The notes beneath the pieces were generated by a model, which ran no database searches, had not been told where the DNA came from, and worked only from the letters and a program-made list of their open reading frames with translations. A stretch of 64,000 nucleotides of DNA, taken from the NCBI RefSeq assembly GCF_001025135.1, contig NZ_AP012323.1, positions 434,001 to 498,000 of the forward strand. The letters run 5' to 3'. Positions 27,778 through 37,598 of this stretch are shown one piece after another (the stretch's first letter is position 1; every line of letters starts with the position of its first letter). Both the position numbers and the translations under genes were made by a program. Origin of the DNA: Bifidobacterium bifidum ATCC 29521 = JCM 1255 = DSM 20456 (GTDB lineage Bacteria; Actinomycetota; Actinomycetes; Actinomycetales; Bifidobacteriaceae).

Positions 27778-28398
27778 ATGGTTGTAGCTGTTGAATATAT
27801 TTCGAAGGAAGAGTCGGCCGATGCCGAGACGGCAAAGCACGGCGTGACCGGCATCCTGGCCGTACAGGGCGCGTTCGCAGAGCACGCTGCGATGCTCGAC
27901 AAGCTCGGCGCCCAGTGGAAGCTGCTGCGTGCCGCCGAGGATTTCGACGATTCCATCGACCGCGTGATTCTGCCCGGCGGCGAGTCGACCACACAGGGCA
28001 AGCTGCTGCGCTCCACAGGTCTGTTCGAGCCGATCGCCGCGCACATCGCCGCCGGCAAGCCGGTGTTCGGCACGTGCGCCGGAATGATTCTGCTCGCGAA
28101 GCGACTGGAAAACGACGACAACGTGTACTTCGGCGCCCTCGACGCCACGGTTCGCCGCAATGCTTACGGTCGGCAGCTCGGTTCGTTCGCCTCCACGGCC
28201 GATTTCGGTGACATCAAGGACTTTCCGCTCGTGTTCATCCGTGGGCCGTTCGTCTCCGATGTCGGGGCGGACGCCACGATCGAGACCGAGGTTGATGGGC
28301 GTGTGGTCGGTCTGCGACAGGGCAACATTCTCGCCACGGCCTTCCACCCCGAACTCACCGACGACACCCGCATTCACGAGTTATTTTTGAGCCTGTAG
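27778..28398 (+). CDS. pdxT: Pyridoxal 5'-phosphate synthase glutaminase subunit PdxT
   Basis: The 206-residue class I glutamine amidotransferase feeds NH3 to PdxS. It has ILAVQGAFAEH, LPGGESTTQGKLL, nucleophile Cys100 in FGTCAGMILLAKR, and the His-Glu pair in AFHPELTDD near the C-terminus. An extra ~22-residue N-terminal extension precedes the usual start of the fold, so a later start codon is possible; GGAG precedes ATG 27778. Confidence 0.96.
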   Translation: MVVAVEYISKEESADAETAKHGVTGILAVQGAFAEHAAMLDKLGAQWKLLRAAEDFDDSIDRVILPGGESTTQGKLLRSTGLFEPIAAHIAAGKPVFGTCAGMILLAKRLENDDNVYFGALDATVRRNAYGRQLGSFASTADFGDIKDFPLVFIRGPFVSDVGADATIETEVDGRVVGLRQGNILATAFHPELTDDTRIHELFLSL

Positions 28399-28606
28399 GC
28401 TCCCGCTAGCGGATCGGGCTGCTTGTCGGCGGGGAACGGCAGTGAGACCAGCGGGCTGGTCATGCATGGCATGTCCGTAACTGCAGGGTCGAGGGCTGTT
28501 CGCGAAGGTGACTGGGGTGGCTGAGCACTTTCGGGGTATCATCCGCAGCTCGGCGTCTCGAATTTTGGCCGAGACAGCAGGTCGCCGCGTCCCTTCGTTT
28601 CGTAGT

Positions 28607-28822
28607 TGTGCCACACCAGCGTGATTTTGCCCGATTTGGCCGTGGTGTGGCCACACCGATGGCCACACCAGCTCGTGCAAACGTTTACATGATCTGGTGT
28701 GGTACATGATGTCATTCGTTTTCCTTGAAATATCAAGGAAATGGGATTCGACTCCAAACCGGTATCGGGCGCGTGTGCCACAGAAGGCCGAAAAGAGGCA
28801 AAAAAGCCCTGGTGTGGTACAG
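28607..28822. repeat. Family 2 hairpin cluster, locus 1 (three units)
   Basis: Three units of 48-51 bp with complementary arms: 28607-28618/28643-28655, 28660-28671/28694-28706 and 28774-28783/28809-28822. Left arms are variants of TGTGCCACACCAG and right arms of CTGGTGTGGTACA; centres are 22-25 nt and unrelated. Units 2 and 3 share the right-arm core CTGGTGTGGTACA with the unit at 54007. The cluster is in a 558-bp gene-free spacer (28399-28956), which is less GC-rich than its surroundings. Confidence 0.75.
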
Positions 28823-28956
28823 ACTTTGCGATGTCGTGTGCGTCGTATGACCCACAAATCGCCGGATGGCGCCATCTGTCGACACGATAAGCTTATGTCA
28901 ACGTTGTCATGCCATATCGTTCGTCGCTTCCGAATGGGTCTTTAGCGGGGTGAAAG

Positions 28957-30669
28957 ATGCGGACGGTGGATCGGGGGTTTGACTTCTACTTCAACCGCGC
29001 GAAGAACGAGGCTGTCGTGCGCGAGCCGGCAGGCGAGACCCTGCTCGTCTACCGCGGATGCGGCAATGCCGATGATGGCAGAGCCGTCACGCTGAAACGC
29101 AACGGTGTGCTCATCACGGTGTCGCAACGTTGACGGATCGCCGGCTCCAGACATGGGGCCGGCGATTCGAGGAGAGTCGGGCCGCGGCGAAGTCCGCGAC
29201 GACGTCGACGTGGACTTCGTCGCAATGCTGCTGCGCGGGGAGACGTGGGTTCATGACGGTGACCGGGCTTCCGGCGCGGAAGCAACGCCGGCCGCAGGGC
29301 CACGGGCCGATTACCGGCTACGGCTGACGCTGGACCAATGGACGCCGGACGGTGCGGTCAGCGGCGAAATCACTGACATCACTCGGCTGCGACTGCGGTT
29401 CCGCAGCGATTACGGAACCGTGACGGCCCTCGACGGATCCGCCGTACCGCAGACCCAGGATCTGTTCCGTCCGCTCCTGCTCGCGGTGCACCGCGATGAC
29501 GGGTCGGGCATTGACGGCTCGACTGCCGGTACCTCGCGCGTGGTCATCTCCGTCGTCGCGGAACGACTCGACACCCCCGTGCGCATCCCCGACACGCCTG
29601 ACGCGACCGGCAGGCGGGGCATGCGTTTCTTCGCCGACCCTGAACTCGCATACGAACGCGGGACGTTCTACCTGTTCGCCACCACCGACGGACACAGCGA
29701 GTGGAGCGGCTGGCAGATCCACTGCCTCGCCTCCGAAGACCTGACGCATTGGCAGGACCGCGGCGTCGTCATCGACCTGCATGACCAGCATCTCGACGGC
29801 AGCGGCCGAACCAACATCCTGCCCGGCCGGACCGCCCACGCCTGGGTGCCGGCGCTCACCGTTCGCGACGGCCGCTATTACCTGTATTTCTGCGGCGACG
29901 GGCAGACCAACGTGGCGGTATCCGACCATATCGATGGAGGATACGCTCTGCAGGGCGACTTGGCGCGAACCGGCTCGCACGCCGCGCGGCACGGCTTCGG
30001 AACCGGCATCGTCGCGCCCGGCATCGATCCCGCGGCGTTCCGCGACCCGCAGACCGGCCGATGGTACCTAGCCTGGGGCAGAACCGGGCGCGCTACTCCC
30101 GCCTGTCCGACGACATGCTGCGCATCATCCCCGAAGCCACGCCCGACATCCGGGAGGCCGCATATCTGAACGTGAGAGAGCATGCCGGAACGTGGACGTA
30201 CTATCTCACGTACTCGATCGGCGACACCAACGACCCCGACTATCGAGTCGCCTATGCGGCCGCGTCGACCATGGAAGGCGACGGTTCGCAGTGGACCTAT
30301 CGCGGCGAAATCCTGGTCGCCAACGAACGCCTCGGCATACTCGGCACCGGGCATCACTGCATACTTCGGGTCCCCGGCACCGACGAATGGGTCATCGCCT
30401 ACCACCGCTTTCTGCCGGACGCCATGCGCCCGCGCGGCGTGGACCGGTACACGGGCGAGCGCATCCGCACCGGCAACAAGCGCGAAATCCGGTTCGCCAG
30501 ACTCGAATTCGACGAACGGGACGGATGGCGTGCCGCTCATCAGACCGGTGATGGTATCGATGAGCAGCCTGGCGTGGTCATGAACAGCGGCGACATGCGT
30601 GGTGGCGATCACGTCATCGGATGGCAACGATGTCGCGAAGACGACAAAACCGTAGCAGACATGCGGTAA
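28957..30669 (+). pseudogene. GH43-like glycoside hydrolase gene, frameshifted
   Basis: The central and C-terminal parts look like a GH43 five-blade propeller: RGMRFFADPELAYERGTFYLFATTDG (candidate catalytic Asp), HAWVPALTVRDGRYYLYF, PAAFRDPQTGRWYLAWG, then after a shift RARYSRLSDDM, DIREAAYLNVREHAGTWTYYLTYS and GTGHHCILRVPGTDEWVIAYHRF. The break is at GGGG 30075-30078, where one extra G would join WYLAWG to QNRARYSRL. A separate 58-codon ORF at 28957-29133 and a frame change before 29220 probably represent its damaged N-terminus. The likely substrate class is an arabinoside or xyloside; specificity is unknown. The LacI gene 10 bp downstream is the presumed partner. Confidence 0.75.
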
Positions 30670-30679
30670 GGAGGCCCGT

Positions 30680-31855
30680 ATGACAACTTCGGCGAAGACG
30701 ATTACCATAGGGGGAGTTTCCTCTACGAGTAAGGTTGACGCGATGGGCAAGACCGAAAACGGCAAGACCGGCAAGAGCGAGATCGCGCAGAACCTGCCAG
30801 GCTCGCCGACGACGGCCGCACGTCGGCGCGTCACGTTGCGCGACGTCGCCACCGCGGCCGGCGTGTCGCTGAAAACGGCATCCAATGTCATCAACGGCAC
30901 CGGACGCATGACCGACGCCACCCGCGCCAAAGTCGAAGCCGTCATCGAGCAGACCGGATACCGGGTCAACGTCGCCGCGCGCAACCTCAACCGGGACCGC
31001 ACCGGCTTCATCACGCTCGCTGTGCCGACGCTGACCGCGCCGTACCTGTCCGAGCTCGCGAACCGCGTGATCGACGCCGCCCGGCAGCGCGGGTATCTCG
31101 TGTACGTCACCACATACGCGGAAGGGTCGGCGACGGGCGCCCGCGAGTTGTTGCGCAACTTCAACACCACGGTGTCGGACGGCATGATTCTGTCGATGAG
31201 CGAAGTCGAGGACATCAACCCGGAGGACCTGGAGGTCGATTTCCCGCTGGTGGTGGTCGGCGCGCGAACCACGTGGGGCAAGGCCGATCATGCGACGCCC
31301 AACGACGTGCAGGCGGCGGCATCGGCCGCCGGATACATGTTCGACTGCGGCGTGAAGTCGCTGGCGGTGGTCGGCGGACGTGGCGCATATGACGAGGCGA
31401 AGCTGCTCGGCGCGGTGGAAGGCAACGCGCAGCTGCGTTTGCGCGGCATCATCGAAGAATGCCGGCGACGCGGCATGACGCTGGATGCGCGGCTGGTCGG
31501 CAATGTCGAGCAGGAATGGACGATTGGCGCGGGCGCCCATGCCACGCAGGAGCTCATCGACAAGGGCGTGCCGTTCGATGGCGTCATCGGCCTGAACGAC
31601 CAGCTGGCCATCGGCGCGTTGACCGTGATGCGCGCGAACGGCATCGAGATTCCCCGGCAGGTTCAGGTGATCGGGTTCGACAACATCGAGGAGTCGCAAT
31701 ACCTGCAGATTCCGCTCACCACCATGGATTCGCGTCTGGAGTGGACCGCGCCTACCGCCGTCGAGCGGATTCTAGGGCGCATCCGCGGTGAGATCGCTAA
31801 GCCCGAGTTGTTGATGACCGATTGCAATGTGATTGTGCGCGACAGCACGCGGTGA
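30680..31855 (+). CDS. LacI-family transcriptional regulator
   Basis: The product is 391 residues; AAGGAGG is spaced 5 nt from ATG 30680. A disordered ~45-residue lead is followed by the HTH VTLRDVATAAGVSLKTASNVINGTG, hinge YRVNVAARNLN and a ligand-binding domain with DGVIGLNDQLAIGALTVMRANG and VQVIGFDNIEES. It is next to and downstream of the broken GH43 gene, so its original target was probably that hydrolase (inference). Confidence 0.93.
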   Translation: MTTSAKTITIGGVSSTSKVDAMGKTENGKTGKSEIAQNLPGSPTTAARRRVTLRDVATAAGVSLKTASNVINGTGRMTDATRAKVEAVIEQTGYRVNVAARNLNRDRTGFITLAVPTLTAPYLSELANRVIDAARQRGYLVYVTTYAEGSATGARELLRNFNTTVSDGMILSMSEVEDINPEDLEVDFPLVVVGARTTWGKADHATPNDVQAAASAAGYMFDCGVKSLAVVGGRGAYDEAKLLGAVEGNAQLRLRGIIEECRRRGMTLDARLVGNVEQEWTIGAGAHATQELIDKGVPFDGVIGLNDQLAIGALTVMRANGIEIPRQVQVIGFDNIEESQYLQIPLTTMDSRLEWTAPTAVERILGRIRGEIAKPELLMTDCNVIVRDSTR

Positions 31856-31876
31856 ATCTCGGGGATTACGGGAACC

Positions 31877-31942
31877 ACGCTCTCAAAACTCGCAGATACA
31901 GGCCATTTTTAGTGAATTTGACCCTGTGAGTTTTGAGAGCGT
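31877..31942 (+). terminator. 19-bp hairpin after the LacI gene
   Basis: Arms 31877-31895 and 31924-31942 pair over 19 bp with one G-U pair, around a 28-nt loop. It could be a terminator for the LacI gene or a mobile hairpin. In 31856-32523 (668 bp) the only other structure seen is the family 1 element. Confidence 0.5.
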
Positions 31943-32163
31943 ATAACGCCGCGTTTCCCTATTTGAGGTCGGTGGCGGCATGTGCTCCGTCCCGCGAAAG
32001 TCCCGTTTCACTGGCCTTGGATGGGACTTTTGCCGGATGGGGGGCGCTGACAATCGACATAATGGCGGCCTGGTGGGCGTTGGCGGGGGTTGTCGGTCGG
32101 AGGCCGGCTGGGGTGGTCGAGGGATGCTTCGGCCATGGGTCTTGCGTAGAACCGTGGTGTGCG

Positions 32164-32295
32164 TCGGGTCTGATTTGTCGCGACATGCCCGGAGTGGTGG
32201 CACAATTGCGAGGCTGGTTATTGCGGATCGGAGGAATTGAGCGGTTCGTCACGACTGCATATGACGGTTGTGCTGCGCACTCCGGGCGTGTCGCA
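32164..32295. repeat. Family 1 hairpin element, copy B
   Basis: Left arm 32182-32206 (GACATGCCCGGAGTGGTGG...) and right arm 32267-32292 are complementary apart from a bulge and a few mismatches, around a 60-nt centre unrelated to copy A. The lead-in GGGTCTG and both arms are shared with 20034-20160, in the same orientation. Confidence 0.8.
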
Positions 32296-32523
32296 GCTGA
32301 TGGCGGCGGCGTCGTTGACGGGCTGGTGAACGGATGGCCGCTATGACGGCTGATCGATCGGCGCAGGGGCCGGCGGCGTTGTCTGCCGGCCCTGCACCGA
32401 TGCCGCCAATCGCGAATCGTATGCCGATCATCCGATATGATGGCATACTGGTGTAGGGAGGCTCGGCATATCGCCATGGCATATGCTCCGAACCGGATGT
32501 AGTGTGAAGACAAGGAGACGACC

Positions 32524-33408
32524 ATGCTGGGAACCAGCGATCTCGCCGTTGCGGCGGCTGCTGCGAGCGTGCCGGGAATCAAACTCAATGACGGCAACGT
32601 GATTCCGCAAATCGGGTTGGGGCTGCTGCGAATCGAGAACGATGATGTCGCTCCCGTGGTCAAATCGGCGTTGGCGGCGGGGTACCGGCATATCGACGGA
32701 GCCGCGGGCTACAACAACGAGGGCGGCGTCGGCCGCGCCCTCGCCGAAACCGGCTTCAACAAGGGGCGCAAGCGCAGTCATCTGTGGGTCACGACCAAGC
32801 TGCGCGACTCCGAGCAGGGGTACGACATGGCACTTGCAGCCTTCGACCGACAGCTGGGACTGTTGCAGCTGGAATACGTCGACATGTACATGATTCATTG
32901 GCCGACTCCGTTCAATTGGCGTTCCGGAGCGACCTGGAAGGCGTTCACCAAGCTGCGCGACGAAGGCCGTGTGAAGACGCTGGGCGTGTGCAACTTCCTG
33001 CCGGAGCATCTGACCCGTCTGTACGAGGAGACCGGCGAATGGCCGGCGGTCAACCAGATCGAGCTGCACCCGACCTGGCAGCAGCGCGAAGTCGTCGCAT
33101 TCTGCAAGGAGCACGGCATCGCGGTCGAAGCATACTCCCCGATGGCTCGCGGCGCCGACCTGAAGGCCGGCAACGGCACGATCGCGCGAATCGCCGAGGC
33201 GCACGAGGTGTCGCCTGCCCAGGTGATCCTGCGCTGGCACATCGAAAACGGCACGATCATCATCCCCAAGTCGGTGCACTCCGAACGTCAGCGGCAGAAC
33301 CTCGACCTGTTCGGCTTCGCGCTCACGCTCGATGAACATGCCGCCATCGACGCGCTCGACGGTCCGGAACGCGCGGGGCACGACCCTCGCACGTTCTCCT
33401 ACGCCTGA
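32524..33408 (+). CDS. Aldo/keto reductase (2,5-diketo-D-gluconate reductase-like)
   Basis: The product is 294 residues; AAGGAGACGACC precedes ATG 32524. It is an NADPH-dependent TIM-barrel reductase. The catalytic tetrad is visible: Asp58 and Tyr63 in HIDGAAGYNNE, Lys92 in VTTKLRD and His125 in MIHWPTP. The family block LGVCNFLPEHLTRL and the NADP-binding IIIPKSVHSERQRQNL are present. The usual D-T-A of the first motif is D-G-A here. Substrate unknown. Confidence 0.94.
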   Translation: MLGTSDLAVAAAAASVPGIKLNDGNVIPQIGLGLLRIENDDVAPVVKSALAAGYRHIDGAAGYNNEGGVGRALAETGFNKGRKRSHLWVTTKLRDSEQGYDMALAAFDRQLGLLQLEYVDMYMIHWPTPFNWRSGATWKAFTKLRDEGRVKTLGVCNFLPEHLTRLYEETGEWPAVNQIELHPTWQQREVVAFCKEHGIAVEAYSPMARGADLKAGNGTIARIAEAHEVSPAQVILRWHIENGTIIIPKSVHSERQRQNLDLFGFALTLDEHAAIDALDGPERAGHDPRTFSYA

Positions 33409-33528
33409 TCCGGCGGGGAGAAAGGTACGCGGCGTGAGTCCGGGCTTATGCCGCGCGCCTGAGCCGACGACGATACCGCCGCGCAGCCCACGAGACTGAC
33501 CGCAGAACCAACGACAGGCCGATTGACC

Positions 33529-34263
33529 ATGCGCACGCATTTTCGCAAACGCCGATTCCGCGGATCATCCCCGCTGGAACGTCTTATGATACTGGTGGTG
33601 ATCGCCGCCCTGCTCGGCGTCGTCATCGGTCTGGCGTTGCCCAAAATCAGCCCCTCCATCGGCGAGATCACCGGCGAATACATTGCCTCCGGCCCGGCGG
33701 CGGACGCGCTGAACGGGCTGCAGGTCGACGACCGGCCCGACTCCACCGGCTACGACCGCGACTCCTTCGGATTCCGCGCCACCGACGATGATGGCGACGG
33801 CTGCGACGTGCGCGACGATGTGCTCGCCCGCGACCTGACTGATGTCATATTCAGCGCAGCCAAGCGCTGCCAAGTCTCCTCGGGTACGCTCGCCGACCCC
33901 TACACCGGGAAGACCATCCTGTTCGTGCGCGGCCGAAACACCAGCGCCGCCGTGCAGATCGACCACGTCGTGGCGCTCGCAAACGCCTGGCAATCCGGTG
34001 CCAGGGACTGGACCACCGCCCAGCGCTACCGCTTCGGCAATGACCCTTACAATCTGCTCGCCGTGGATGGCCCCGCCAACCAGGACAAGGGATCCGCCTC
34101 CGCCGCTTACTGGCTTCCCACCAACGGCGAGTATCGTTGCGAATACGTCGCGCGGCAGATCGGCGTCAAACGGCATTACGGTCTGACCGTCACCACCAGC
34201 GAGAAGCGTTCGATGCTCGCCGTGCTGCGCGCATGCCCCGCGCAACAGATCCCCAGTCAGTGA
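33529..34263 (+). CDS. Secreted or membrane-anchored HNH (DUF1524-type) nuclease
   Basis: The ~244-residue product has a basic N-terminus and a transmembrane/signal segment (LMILVVIAALLGVVIGLAL) ending near residue 38. The rest contains the DUF1524/GmrSD-C-type HNH core: VQIDHVVALANAWQSGA (His146), FGNDPYNLLAVDGPANQDKG and YRCEYVARQI. Such exported proteins are probably extracellular DNases for nutrient scavenging. ATG 33529 is preferred to TTG 33523; the ribosome-binding site is weak. Confidence 0.85.
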   Translation: MRTHFRKRRFRGSSPLERLMILVVIAALLGVVIGLALPKISPSIGEITGEYIASGPAADALNGLQVDDRPDSTGYDRDSFGFRATDDDGDGCDVRDDVLARDLTDVIFSAAKRCQVSSGTLADPYTGKTILFVRGRNTSAAVQIDHVVALANAWQSGARDWTTAQRYRFGNDPYNLLAVDGPANQDKGSASAAYWLPTNGEYRCEYVARQIGVKRHYGLTVTTSEKRSMLAVLRACPAQQIPSQ

Positions 34264-34379
34264 GCGGAATAGAGCCCATCGCTCGACAAATGCCGCAGTC
34301 CGCCCAGCGGGGGAGTCGTGTGGCGGGAAATTCGACGGTCTGTTACAAACGCGGTGTATACCATTAGGCGGATCGAGTA

Positions 34380-34398
34380 GCGCCCAGGGGTCGGGCGC
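34380..34398 (+). promoter_or_regulatory. Hairpin just upstream of the mntH ribosome-binding site
   Basis: GCGCCC (34380-34385) pairs with GGGCGC (34393-34398), ending 2 nt before GAGAGGA. It could modulate translation or be a repressor site. It does not look like a yybP-ykoY manganese riboswitch. Confidence 0.3.
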
Positions 34399-34415
34399 AT
34401 GAGAGGAATGAGGGA

Positions 34416-35720
34416 ATGAAAGAGCATCGTCAGATGATCGATGACAAAACCGATTCAGAGATCGACATCGAACGCAGTCATGCCGAGGAAGCGTCCGGGC
34501 GCCAGCATCACGAGCATGCGCTCGCCAGCATCTTGGGGCCGGCGTTCGTGGCCGCGGTCGCCTATGTCGATCCGGGCAATGTGGCGGCGAACATCACGTC
34601 CGGCGCACGATACGGCTACCTGCTGGTATGGGTGCTGGTGCTGGCGAACGCGATGAGCGTGCTGATTCAATACCAGTCGGCGAAGCTCGGCATCGTCACC
34701 GGCAAGAGCCTGCCGGAACTGCTGGGGGAGCGTATGGGCAACGCGGGACGGTTCATGTTTTTCATGCAGGCGGAGGTCATCGCCATCGCCACGGATCTGG
34801 CCGAGGTGATCGGCGGCGCTATCGCCCTTAATCTGCTGTTTGGCTTGCCTCTGTTCGTTGGCGGCCTGGTGATCGGCGCGGCCTCCACGGTGATGCTGTG
34901 GTTCCAGGGCGGCAGGACGCAGACCACGTTCGAACGGATCATCATCGTGTTGCTGCTGGTCATCACCTTCGGGTTCATCGCGGGCCTGTTCGTGGCCCCG
35001 CCGGATCCCGCAGCGGTGGTGCGGGGCCTGATCCCACGCTTCCAAGGCACCGATTCGGTGCTGATGGCCGCCTCGATTCTGGGCGCCACCGTGATGCCGC
35101 ATGCCATCTACCTGCATTCCACGTTGGTCAACGACCATTACTACACGCACAGCGATAAGCCGTCGATTGCCATGCAGCTCAAAGGTTCGAAGATCGATGT
35201 GACGTGGGCGCTGCTGCTGGCCGGCACGGTGAATCTGGCGATGCTGGTGCTTGCCGCGAACTCGTTGCACGGCATGTCCGGCACGGATTCCATAGACGGC
35301 GCGCAACGGGCGATCACGCAGGTGCTTGGCCCGGTGATCGGCACGATATTCTCCATCGGCCTGCTGGCCTCGTCGTTGAGTTCCACGTCGGTCGGCACGT
35401 ATGCCGGTTCCGAGATCATGCGTGGTCTTCTGCATGTCAACGTCCCGATGTGGGCGTGCCGTGTGGTCACGCTGGTGCCCGCGCTAATCGTGCTGTGGTT
35501 CGCCAAAGACCCCACTCAGGCGCTGGTCATCGGCCAGGTGGTGCTGTCGATTGGTATTCCGTTCGCCGTGATTCCGCTGATGCGTTATACGCACACCAAG
35601 GAGCTTATGGGCGAATGGGTCGACGGGACGGTCAAACACGTGATCTTCATGATCGTGGTGGCGTTGATCGTGGCGCTGAACGTGTTGCTGATTGTGCTGA
35701 CGCTGATGGGCAAGGCGTAA
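34416..35720 (+). CDS. mntH: NRAMP-family divalent metal transporter (Mn2+/Fe2+)
   Basis: The 434-residue protein has about 11 membrane helices. The metal-site motif VDPGN (residues 51-55) in helix 1 and ATVMPHAIYLHS in helix 6 are intact, as is the IQYQSAKLGIVTGKSLPELL loop. It is a proton-coupled importer of Mn2+ and possibly Fe2+. An acidic/His-rich 35-residue N-terminal tail is unusual and could bind metal (inference). GAGAGGA at 34401 serves ATG 34416. It converges on the MFS gene with a 4-bp gap. Confidence 0.95.
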   Translation: MKEHRQMIDDKTDSEIDIERSHAEEASGRQHHEHALASILGPAFVAAVAYVDPGNVAANITSGARYGYLLVWVLVLANAMSVLIQYQSAKLGIVTGKSLPELLGERMGNAGRFMFFMQAEVIAIATDLAEVIGGAIALNLLFGLPLFVGGLVIGAASTVMLWFQGGRTQTTFERIIIVLLLVITFGFIAGLFVAPPDPAAVVRGLIPRFQGTDSVLMAASILGATVMPHAIYLHSTLVNDHYYTHSDKPSIAMQLKGSKIDVTWALLLAGTVNLAMLVLAANSLHGMSGTDSIDGAQRAITQVLGPVIGTIFSIGLLASSLSSTSVGTYAGSEIMRGLLHVNVPMWACRVVTLVPALIVLWFAKDPTQALVIGQVVLSIGIPFAVIPLMRYTHTKELMGEWVDGTVKHVIFMIVVALIVALNVLLIVLTLMGKA

Positions 35721-35724
35721 ACGG

Positions 35725-37314
35725 TCAGCGGGCCCTGTCTCGGCGGCGTTCGCGCAGCGTCCGCAGCGAGATGATGTCCCTCGTGCGTCCGGCGCCGTCG
35801 CCCTTCACGCCGAAGAGCACCATCAGCACCATCGCCACGCATAGGAGCGTGGAGATGCGCAGCGCCCACTGGATGCCGAAGACCGAGGCGGCGACGGCGG
35901 AGGCGCCGTTTCGTTCGTGCAGGGCGGCGAACGTCTCCATCAGGATCACCATCACGGGGGCGCCCACCGCGCCGGCGATCTGCCGGGCGGTGTTCGTCAC
36001 CGATGAACCGGCGGACACCTCGTCCGGTCCGTCCAGACAATTTAGCGACCATGTGGTGATCGGCATCAGCAGGAAGCCCATGCCGATCTGACGGATGAAC
36101 TGGCAGATCGACACCCACCAGATCCACGTGTCCATTGACACCAGCGACATGCCCAGGGTGCCGAGGGCCAGCACGATAGAGCCGAACAAGGCCACCGGCC
36201 GCGCTCCGAAGCGGTCCATCGCGCGTCCGCCGAAGAATTGGGAGACGCATTGGCCGATGGCCCCCGGCAGCATGATCAGGCCGCTCATCGTGGCCGAATA
36301 GCCGCGGTCGGTCTGGATATAGAGCGGCATGATGACCAGGATCGAACTGAAGGCGAAGAACGCCAGCGACGCCGTGATGGTGCCGATGGTGAACGAACGG
36401 TTCCTGAGCACGTCCAGATCCAGCAGTGGCGGCTGGGGGCGCGGCGATCCGTCGCCGCCCGCGGCCGCCCGATAGCGTCTGCCGGCACGGAGGTTGCGCA
36501 GGACGAACCATGCGATGCCGATCAGACCCACGGTCATGGGCCCCCATGTCACCGGGGCGGCGAATCCGTAGGCCTGCGAGTTGGTGAATCCGAACATGAG
36601 CCCGCCGAAGCCGATGACCGACAGGCAGGCCGAGAAGAGGTCCGCGCGGGCCGAGGGGTCGTGGGAGCCGAAATTGTGCAGTCCGAACATGGCCGCCAGC
36701 AGCGAGATCACGCCGATGATGGTCATGGTGAGGAAAATCGACCGCCAGCCATTGGCGTCGGTCTGCCAGCCGCCCAGCGTGGGGCCGATCGCCGGGGCCA
36801 CGCTCATGGCCATGCCCACGGTGCCCATGGCGAACCCGCGGCGGGAGAGCGGGTAGATCGAGAAGACGGTGATCTGCAGCACCGGCCACATCACGCCTGT
36901 GCCGGCGGCCTCCAGCACCCGTCCGAGCAGCACGACCGCGAACGTCGGTCCCAGCCAGGACAACAGCGAGCCGATGGTGAACACCGCCATCGAACAGACC
37001 ACGATCTGACGGGTGGAGAAGCGGCGGGTGAGGAACGCGGTCAACGGCACCATGACGCCCATGACCAGCTGGAACACGGAAGTTAGCCATTGGCCGGTGG
37101 TCACGGAGATGTGGAATTCCGAGACGATGACCGGCAGCGCCGAGCTCAATTGCAGCTGCGTGAAGTTGCCGACGAACGTGATGAAGGTCAGGATCGCGAT
37201 CGAGATGAACGCGGCATGGCTCAGCCTGTTGTCGACGTATGATTCCTTCTGGCTCAGCACCCGTTGCAGTTCGCCGCGACGGTTCCTGACTCCGTTTGCT
37301 CCGGCCACGCGCAC
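35725..37314 (-). CDS. MFS efflux transporter, DHA2 (EmrB/QacA) type
   Basis: The 529-residue protein has about 14 transmembrane helices, with QLSSALPVIVSEFHISVTTGQWLTSVFQLVMGVMVPLTAFL (helix 1 and 2 motifs, written in pieces), LGRVLEAAGTGVMWPVLQ and APAIGPTLGGW (motif C), typical of drug:H+ antiporters. The start is probably GTG 37314; a later GTG is possible. The gene is preceded by a 396-bp spacer with an inverted repeat that may control it. Confidence 0.92.
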   Translation of the reverse strand: MRVAGANGVRNRRGELQRVLSQKESYVDNRLSHAAFISIAILTFITFVGNFTQLQLSSALPVIVSEFHISVTTGQWLTSVFQLVMGVMVPLTAFLTRRFSTRQIVVCSMAVFTIGSLLSWLGPTFAVVLLGRVLEAAGTGVMWPVLQITVFSIYPLSRRGFAMGTVGMAMSVAPAIGPTLGGWQTDANGWRSIFLTMTIIGVISLLAAMFGLHNFGSHDPSARADLFSACLSVIGFGGLMFGFTNSQAYGFAAPVTWGPMTVGLIGIAWFVLRNLRAGRRYRAAAGGDGSPRPQPPLLDLDVLRNRSFTIGTITASLAFFAFSSILVIMPLYIQTDRGYSATMSGLIMLPGAIGQCVSQFFGGRAMDRFGARPVALFGSIVLALGTLGMSLVSMDTWIWWVSICQFIRQIGMGFLLMPITTWSLNCLDGPDEVSAGSSVTNTARQIAGAVGAPVMVILMETFAALHERNGASAVAASVFGIQWALRISTLLCVAMVLMVLFGVKGDGAGRTRDIISLRTLRERRRDRAR

Positions 37315-37361
37315 ACCCCACTTCCGTTAGCCCGGCCCGATGGCCCCGACGGCGGCCCTCG

Positions 37362-37419
37362 CCTCGGGTATTTGGCCGGTCAGACTCCAAAAATCAACTC
37401 CAATACGATATACCCGAGG
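37362..37419 (-). promoter_or_regulatory. Inverted repeat in the MFS gene upstream region
   Basis: CCTCGGGTAT (37362-37371) and ATACCCGAGG (37410-37419) are perfect inverted copies 38 nt apart, 48-105 bp upstream of the efflux gene. It is either a TetR/MarR-like operator pair or a leader hairpin. Confidence 0.4.
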
Positions 37420-37488
37420 GTGGTCCGAAGGTCGCGAGGATTCGTGCGCGGCGGCCGTCGTGACGCCCGCCATGTGTGTTATGGCGAC

Positions 37489-37498
37489 GGGGGGGGGG
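37489..37498 (+). repeat. G10 homopolymer tract
   Basis: Ten consecutive G lie 11 bp upstream of a -10-like TATGAT (37510-37515). Tracts of this length are prone to slippage and in other systems create phase-variable promoters. Confidence 0.6.
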
Positions 37499-37598
37499 TG
37501 TTTCTTTGCTATGATGCGTATCAGAGTACAAGCGATTCGGTGTGACGATTCCGGGGATGGGCGCGGGGTCGCGGCCATCGGGCCGGGAGGAGAGAGAG

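Noticed and set aside
28607..28822. CRISPR array
   Set aside because: Repeats are pairs of inverted arms with irregular spacing, only three units per locus, and no cas gene is present.
34264..34415. yybP-ykoY Mn2+ riboswitch before mntH
   Set aside because: The leader lacks the conserved loops; only a simple 6-bp hairpin is present.
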